Program-made: the position numbers and the translations under genes
Shown here: one piece after another, positions 61,587-64,000 of the stretch
How positions within the stretch are numbered: position 1 is the first letter of the stretch
Layout of the letters: each line of letters starts with the position of its first letter
Notes under the pieces: model-generated
Told to the model about the DNA's origin: nothing
Databases searched by the model: none
The model's input: only the letters and a program-made list of their open reading frames with translations
NCBI GenBank assembly: GCA_944325305.1
Contig: CALUZO010000012.1
Coordinates: forward strand, 1 to 64,000
Direction: 5' to 3'
DNA from: an uncultured Rikenellaceae bacterium
GTDB lineage: Bacteria; Bacteroidota; Bacteroidia; Bacteroidales; Rikenellaceae
Length of the DNA stretch: 64,000 bases

Positions 61587-62285
61587 ATGAAAAGTTCAAA
61601 ATTCTCAATCGCGGCTCTTTTGGTGGCCGGAGTAATGATGGTGGGCTGTTCAACATGGAGCAATAAAGGTAAAGGCGCGGCTTACGGCGGCGGTGGCGGA
61701 GCATTGTTGGGCGCTGGCATAGGCGCTTTGGCTGGCGGTGGAAAAGGAGCAGCAATCGGCACGGCCATAGGTGCTGCGGTAGGTACCGGCGCAGGTGTGC
61801 TGATAGGCAACAAGATGGATAAGAAACAGGCCGAAATAGAACAGCAGGTTAAAGATGCTCAGGTACAGGAAGTGACAGACCAGAACGGTCTTCAGGCTAT
61901 CAAGGTAACGTTCAACGATGGCCTTCTCTTTGGATTCAACTCCAGCACGCTCAGCACTTCGGCTCAGAACGCACTTGCCAACTTTGCAAAGACCGTAGCA
62001 AGCGAACCCGATATGGATATCACAATCTATGGCAATACCGACAATGTGGGAACACGTGCCGCAAACGAAAAGGTCTCGACTGCAAGGGCCCAGGCCGTAC
62101 AAAACTTCCTCCTGGGACATGGCGTATCACCGAAACAGATCATAAAGGTCCAGGGTCTGGCATACGATTCTCCAGTAGCTGACAACTCGACAGAAGCCGG
62201 CAGAGCACAGAACCGTCGTGTGGATATTTACCTCACAGCCAACCAGAACATGGTTAAGCAGGCCGAAGCAGGCACACTGAAATAA
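61587..62285 (+). CDS. OmpA-family lipoprotein with glycine-zipper domain
   Basis: A 232-residue outer-membrane lipoprotein: signal ending at C21 (GVMMVGC), then a Gly/Ala-rich double glycine zipper (GGGGALLGAGIGALAGGGKG and AIGTAIGAAVGTGAGVLIGN, about 33-75), a charged linker and a C-terminal OmpA/MotB peptidoglycan-binding domain (GNTDNVGTRAANEKVSTARA, GRAQNRRVDIYL). It links the outer membrane to peptidoglycan, like YiaD-type proteins. The codon use and the Gly-rich segment fit an abundant envelope protein. A strong terminator follows. Confidence 0.93.
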   Translation: MKSSKFSIAALLVAGVMMVGCSTWSNKGKGAAYGGGGGALLGAGIGALAGGGKGAAIGTAIGAAVGTGAGVLIGNKMDKKQAEIEQQVKDAQVQEVTDQNGLQAIKVTFNDGLLFGFNSSTLSTSAQNALANFAKTVASEPDMDITIYGNTDNVGTRAANEKVSTARAQAVQNFLLGHGVSPKQIIKVQGLAYDSPVADNSTEAGRAQNRRVDIYLTANQNMVKQAEAGTLK

Positions 62286-62314
62286 AATAATAGCGGTCAC
62301 AACTCCGCAGCACG

Positions 62315-62348
62315 ACACAGAGGCCTTTTAGGCCTCTGTGTTTTTTTT
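62315..62348 (+). terminator. Terminator of the OmpA lipoprotein gene
   Basis: ACACAGAGGCCT (62315-62326) and AGGCCTCTGTGT (62330-62341) form a perfect 12-base stem followed by eight T. Confidence 0.95.
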
Positions 62349-62608
62349 ATTCCTTGTCCTAACCATTTAAACCCAATCCTCAAAATATTGATCGTGGCAC
62401 AATGAGCATAGGCAGAAAAGAGTTAAGAAGCATACAAATAATCGATAAAATCGTATAAGTACAGAGACGAATGGTCACTATATGCGATCGGCTATCGAAA
62501 CAAAATGCAGAGTGGATTCGAGAAAGTTGCATAACCGGGAAAACACGATGGATTGATGCAGAATCTTTCAAAGCAACCGGTATGCTTGCATCCGCCCGAC
62601 AAAGCCAT

Positions 62609-62652
62609 AAAAAATCAAGGCAACCACCTTATCAGATGATTGCCTTGATTTT
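62609..62652 (-). terminator. Terminator of tRNA-Gln
   Basis: Minus strand AAAATCAAGGCAA (62652-62640) pairs with TTGCCTTGATTTT (62623-62611), followed by further T. It begins two bases after the end of the tRNA. Confidence 0.88.
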
Positions 62653-62653
62653 G

Positions 62654-62724
62654 TTGAGCTACCTGGATTCGAACCAAGAAAGGCAGATCCAGAATCTGCA
62701 GTGTTACCATTACACCATAGCTCA
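62654..62724 (-). tRNA. tRNA-Gln (anticodon CTG)
   Basis: Read on the minus strand: acceptor TGAGCTA/TAGCTCA, D arm with GTGTAATGGTAACAC, anticodon stem GCAGA/TCTGC around TTCTGGA (anticodon CTG, reads CAG), variable CTTT, T arm CTTGG-TTCGAAT-CCAGG, discriminator A. CCA is not encoded. 71 bases, all stems intact. Placed between two protein genes with its own terminator. Confidence 0.95.
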
Positions 62725-62910
62725 ATCTTGTGGTGCAAATTTAAGGCATATTTCTTTCCGCTCCAAATTTTCCTCTAAAAAAATCACAAGTTTTAACACA
62801 ATTGAATCTATCTTGCACCCCATTGCAAACCACACTATACGATCACGCACCGTTGAAAATGACGGGCGACAACCAGAGAAGACTTTACAAGTTCCGACGA
62901 AGCATAACAA

Positions 62911-64000
62911 TCAAGACCCTATTGCATAATACTCGATACCTTCATTCTCCAATTCTTTACGGTCATATATGTTGCGTCCATCGAATATGACCGGTTTCTT
63001 CATCAGCCTTTTTATTAGAGTCCACGATGGTAATCTAAACTCTTTCCATTCTGTCAGAAGGACCAGAGCATCGGCATCGTCCAGCGCTTCGTACTTATCC
63101 TTAACATATTCAGCCACGTCTCCATGCATATGTCTGAATTCATCCATCGCCACCGGATCATACGCAGCAACCGAAGCCCCGGCCTCGTTCAGCAATTTAA
63201 CCATAACTCCGGATGTAGCCTCACGGATATCGTCGGTTTCCGGCTTGAACGAGAGGCCCCACACCGCTATTTTACGTCCTGTAAGGTCTCCGCCGAAATA
63301 GCTTGACAATTTACCGAAAAGAACCTTTTTTTGTTTTTCGTTCACGCTTTCAACAGCCTTGAGCACCTGCATCTCGTATCCGTACTCCTGAGCCGTTTTT
63401 ATCAGAGCCTTGACGTCCTTCGGGAAACACGACCCACCATAACCAGCTCCCGGATAAAGGAACTTAGTACCTATGCGCGTATCGCTTCCTATACCGCGTC
63501 GCACCATATTTACGTCGGCACCGACCAACTCACACAGGTTGGCTATGTCGTTTATGAAACTTATTCGAGTCGCAAGCATCGAGTTGGCAGCGTATTTTGT
63601 CATCTCGGCCGAAGGAATATCCATAAACAGCACCCTAAAATTGTTCAGCAGGAAAGGCCTGTAAAGTTTTGTAAGAATATCTTTAGCCCTCTCGTTCTCG
63701 ACACCTATCACTACACGGTCGGGGCTGAGGAAATCTTTGATGGCACTCCCCTCTTTCAGGAATTCCGGATTCGAAGCCACATCGAACTCGACATTCTTTC
63801 CACGTTCTGCCAAACGTTGTTCGATCAGACTCTTAACCTTCTTAGCCGTTCCCACAGGGACCGTACTTTTGGTAACGATCAATTTATAAGATTCCATATT
63901 ACGGCCCACTTCGTCGGCAACCTGAAGAACATATTTCAGATCGGCGCTTCCGTCTTCTCCGGGAGGGGTGCCCACGGCCGAAAATATCACTTCGGCATCG
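62911..64000 (-). CDS. ugd: UDP-glucose 6-dehydrogenase, partial at window edge
   Basis: Oxidises UDP-glucose to UDP-glucuronate for capsule or other polysaccharides. About 363 residues are inside the window; the N-terminal ~75 (the NAD-binding start GxGYVG) lie beyond position 64000, so the internal Met at 63990 is not the true start. The remaining part has FSAVGTPPGEDGSADL, VTKSTVPVGT, NPEFLKEGSA, the catalytic Cys in GAGYGGSCFPKDVKAL, the WGLSFKPETDDIREA loop and the C-terminal FDGRNIYD. The family is UDP-glucose/GDP-mannose dehydrogenase; the GGSCFPKD wording fits Ugd/TuaD-type. Confidence 0.92.
   Translation of the reverse strand, partial: DAEVIFSAVGTPPGEDGSADLKYVLQVADEVGRNMESYKLIVTKSTVPVGTAKKVKSLIEQRLAERGKNVEFDVASNPEFLKEGSAIKDFLSPDRVVIGVENERAKDILTKLYRPFLLNNFRVLFMDIPSAEMTKYAANSMLATRISFINDIANLCELVGADVNMVRRGIGSDTRIGTKFLYPGAGYGGSCFPKDVKALIKTAQEYGYEMQVLKAVESVNEKQKKVLFGKLSSYFGGDLTGRKIAVWGLSFKPETDDIREATSGVMVKLLNEAGASVAAYDPVAMDEFRHMHGDVAEYVKDKYEALDDADALVLLTEWKEFRLPSWTLIKRLMKKPVIFDGRNIYDRKELENEGIEYYAIGS

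Larger units (their letters stand above)
62286..62653. other. Intergenic region between the OmpA lipoprotein and tRNA-Gln
   Basis: Contains the terminators at 62315-62348 and 62609-62652. Between them, about 250 bases show no gene or RNA that can be recognised. Confidence 0.5.

Noticed and set aside
62471..62929. 152-codon frame across the tRNA-Gln region
   Set aside because: It runs antisense through the tRNA and its terminator, so it is not a gene.

Overview
The window looks like a chromosomal segment of a Bacteroidota bacterium, order Bacteroidales, probably a gut or otherwise polysaccharide-degrading anaerobe. The signs are: many promoters of the TTTG-N19-TAnnTTTG type typical of this phylum; secreted GH92, GH105, GH130 and GH43 enzymes; small phylum-typical proteins (DUF4834-like, DUF4890-like); a LytS/LytR pair; KorAB 2-oxoacid:ferredoxin oxidoreductase; and a biotin-dependent acyl-CoA carboxylase plus CoA-transferase that fit succinate/propionate metabolism. 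No insertion sequence, phage, CRISPR array or rRNA was seen. One tRNA-Gln(CTG) and one cobalamin riboswitch were found.

Layout. (1) 286-3870, minus: uxaA, uxaB and a flavin-reductase-like gene. (2) 4841-10367, minus: a tight operon kduD, GatC-like permease, kduI, GH105, GH105, closed by a terminator. (3) 10557-12893, minus: a GH92 mannosidase. (4) 13042-17010, minus: cobalamin riboswitch, biotin carboxylase, biotin carrier, carboxyltransferase, ending at a 63-base perfect stem-loop. (5) 17183-24365: GNAT protein, lepA, a UbiA-family prenyltransferase, an ACT-domain protein divergent from lysC-lysA. (6) 24785-34354: pheT, guaA, mazG, gamma-carbonic anhydrase, lytS-lytR, a Spy/CpxP-like small protein, a SLOG protein, rubredoxin. 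(7) 35018-43650: purB, DUF4834-mlaE-mlaF, gapA, ispF, pepD, a short MscS channel, fabI. (8) 43763-49921, minus: a His-rich protein plus a three-part heavy-metal RND efflux system. (9) 50314-54771: divergent CoA-transferase and korA-korB. (10) 55074-57760: GH130 lipoprotein and GH43. (11) 57897 to the end: a large TPR protein, purA, an OmpA lipoprotein, tRNA-Gln and a ugd cut by the window edge.

The most interesting part is the pectin module. Both GH105 unsaturated-uronyl hydrolases carry signal peptides, as expected. KduI, normally cytoplasmic, also starts with a clear signal peptide, while KduD does not. Between them sits a PTS galactitol-type EIIC permease with no EIIA or EIIB partner. Read together, the operon suggests that unsaturated galacturonate is released and isomerised in the periplasm, that the resulting diketo acid is imported by a phosphotransfer-free EIIC-like permease, and that KduD then reduces it to 2-keto-3-deoxygluconate. 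UxaA/UxaB deliver the same product from saturated galacturonate. This is inference from order and signal sequences, not a demonstrated pathway.

A second notable point is that the carboxylase operon lies under a complete cobalamin riboswitch, tying methylmalonyl-CoA/propionyl-CoA interconversion to vitamin B12 supply.
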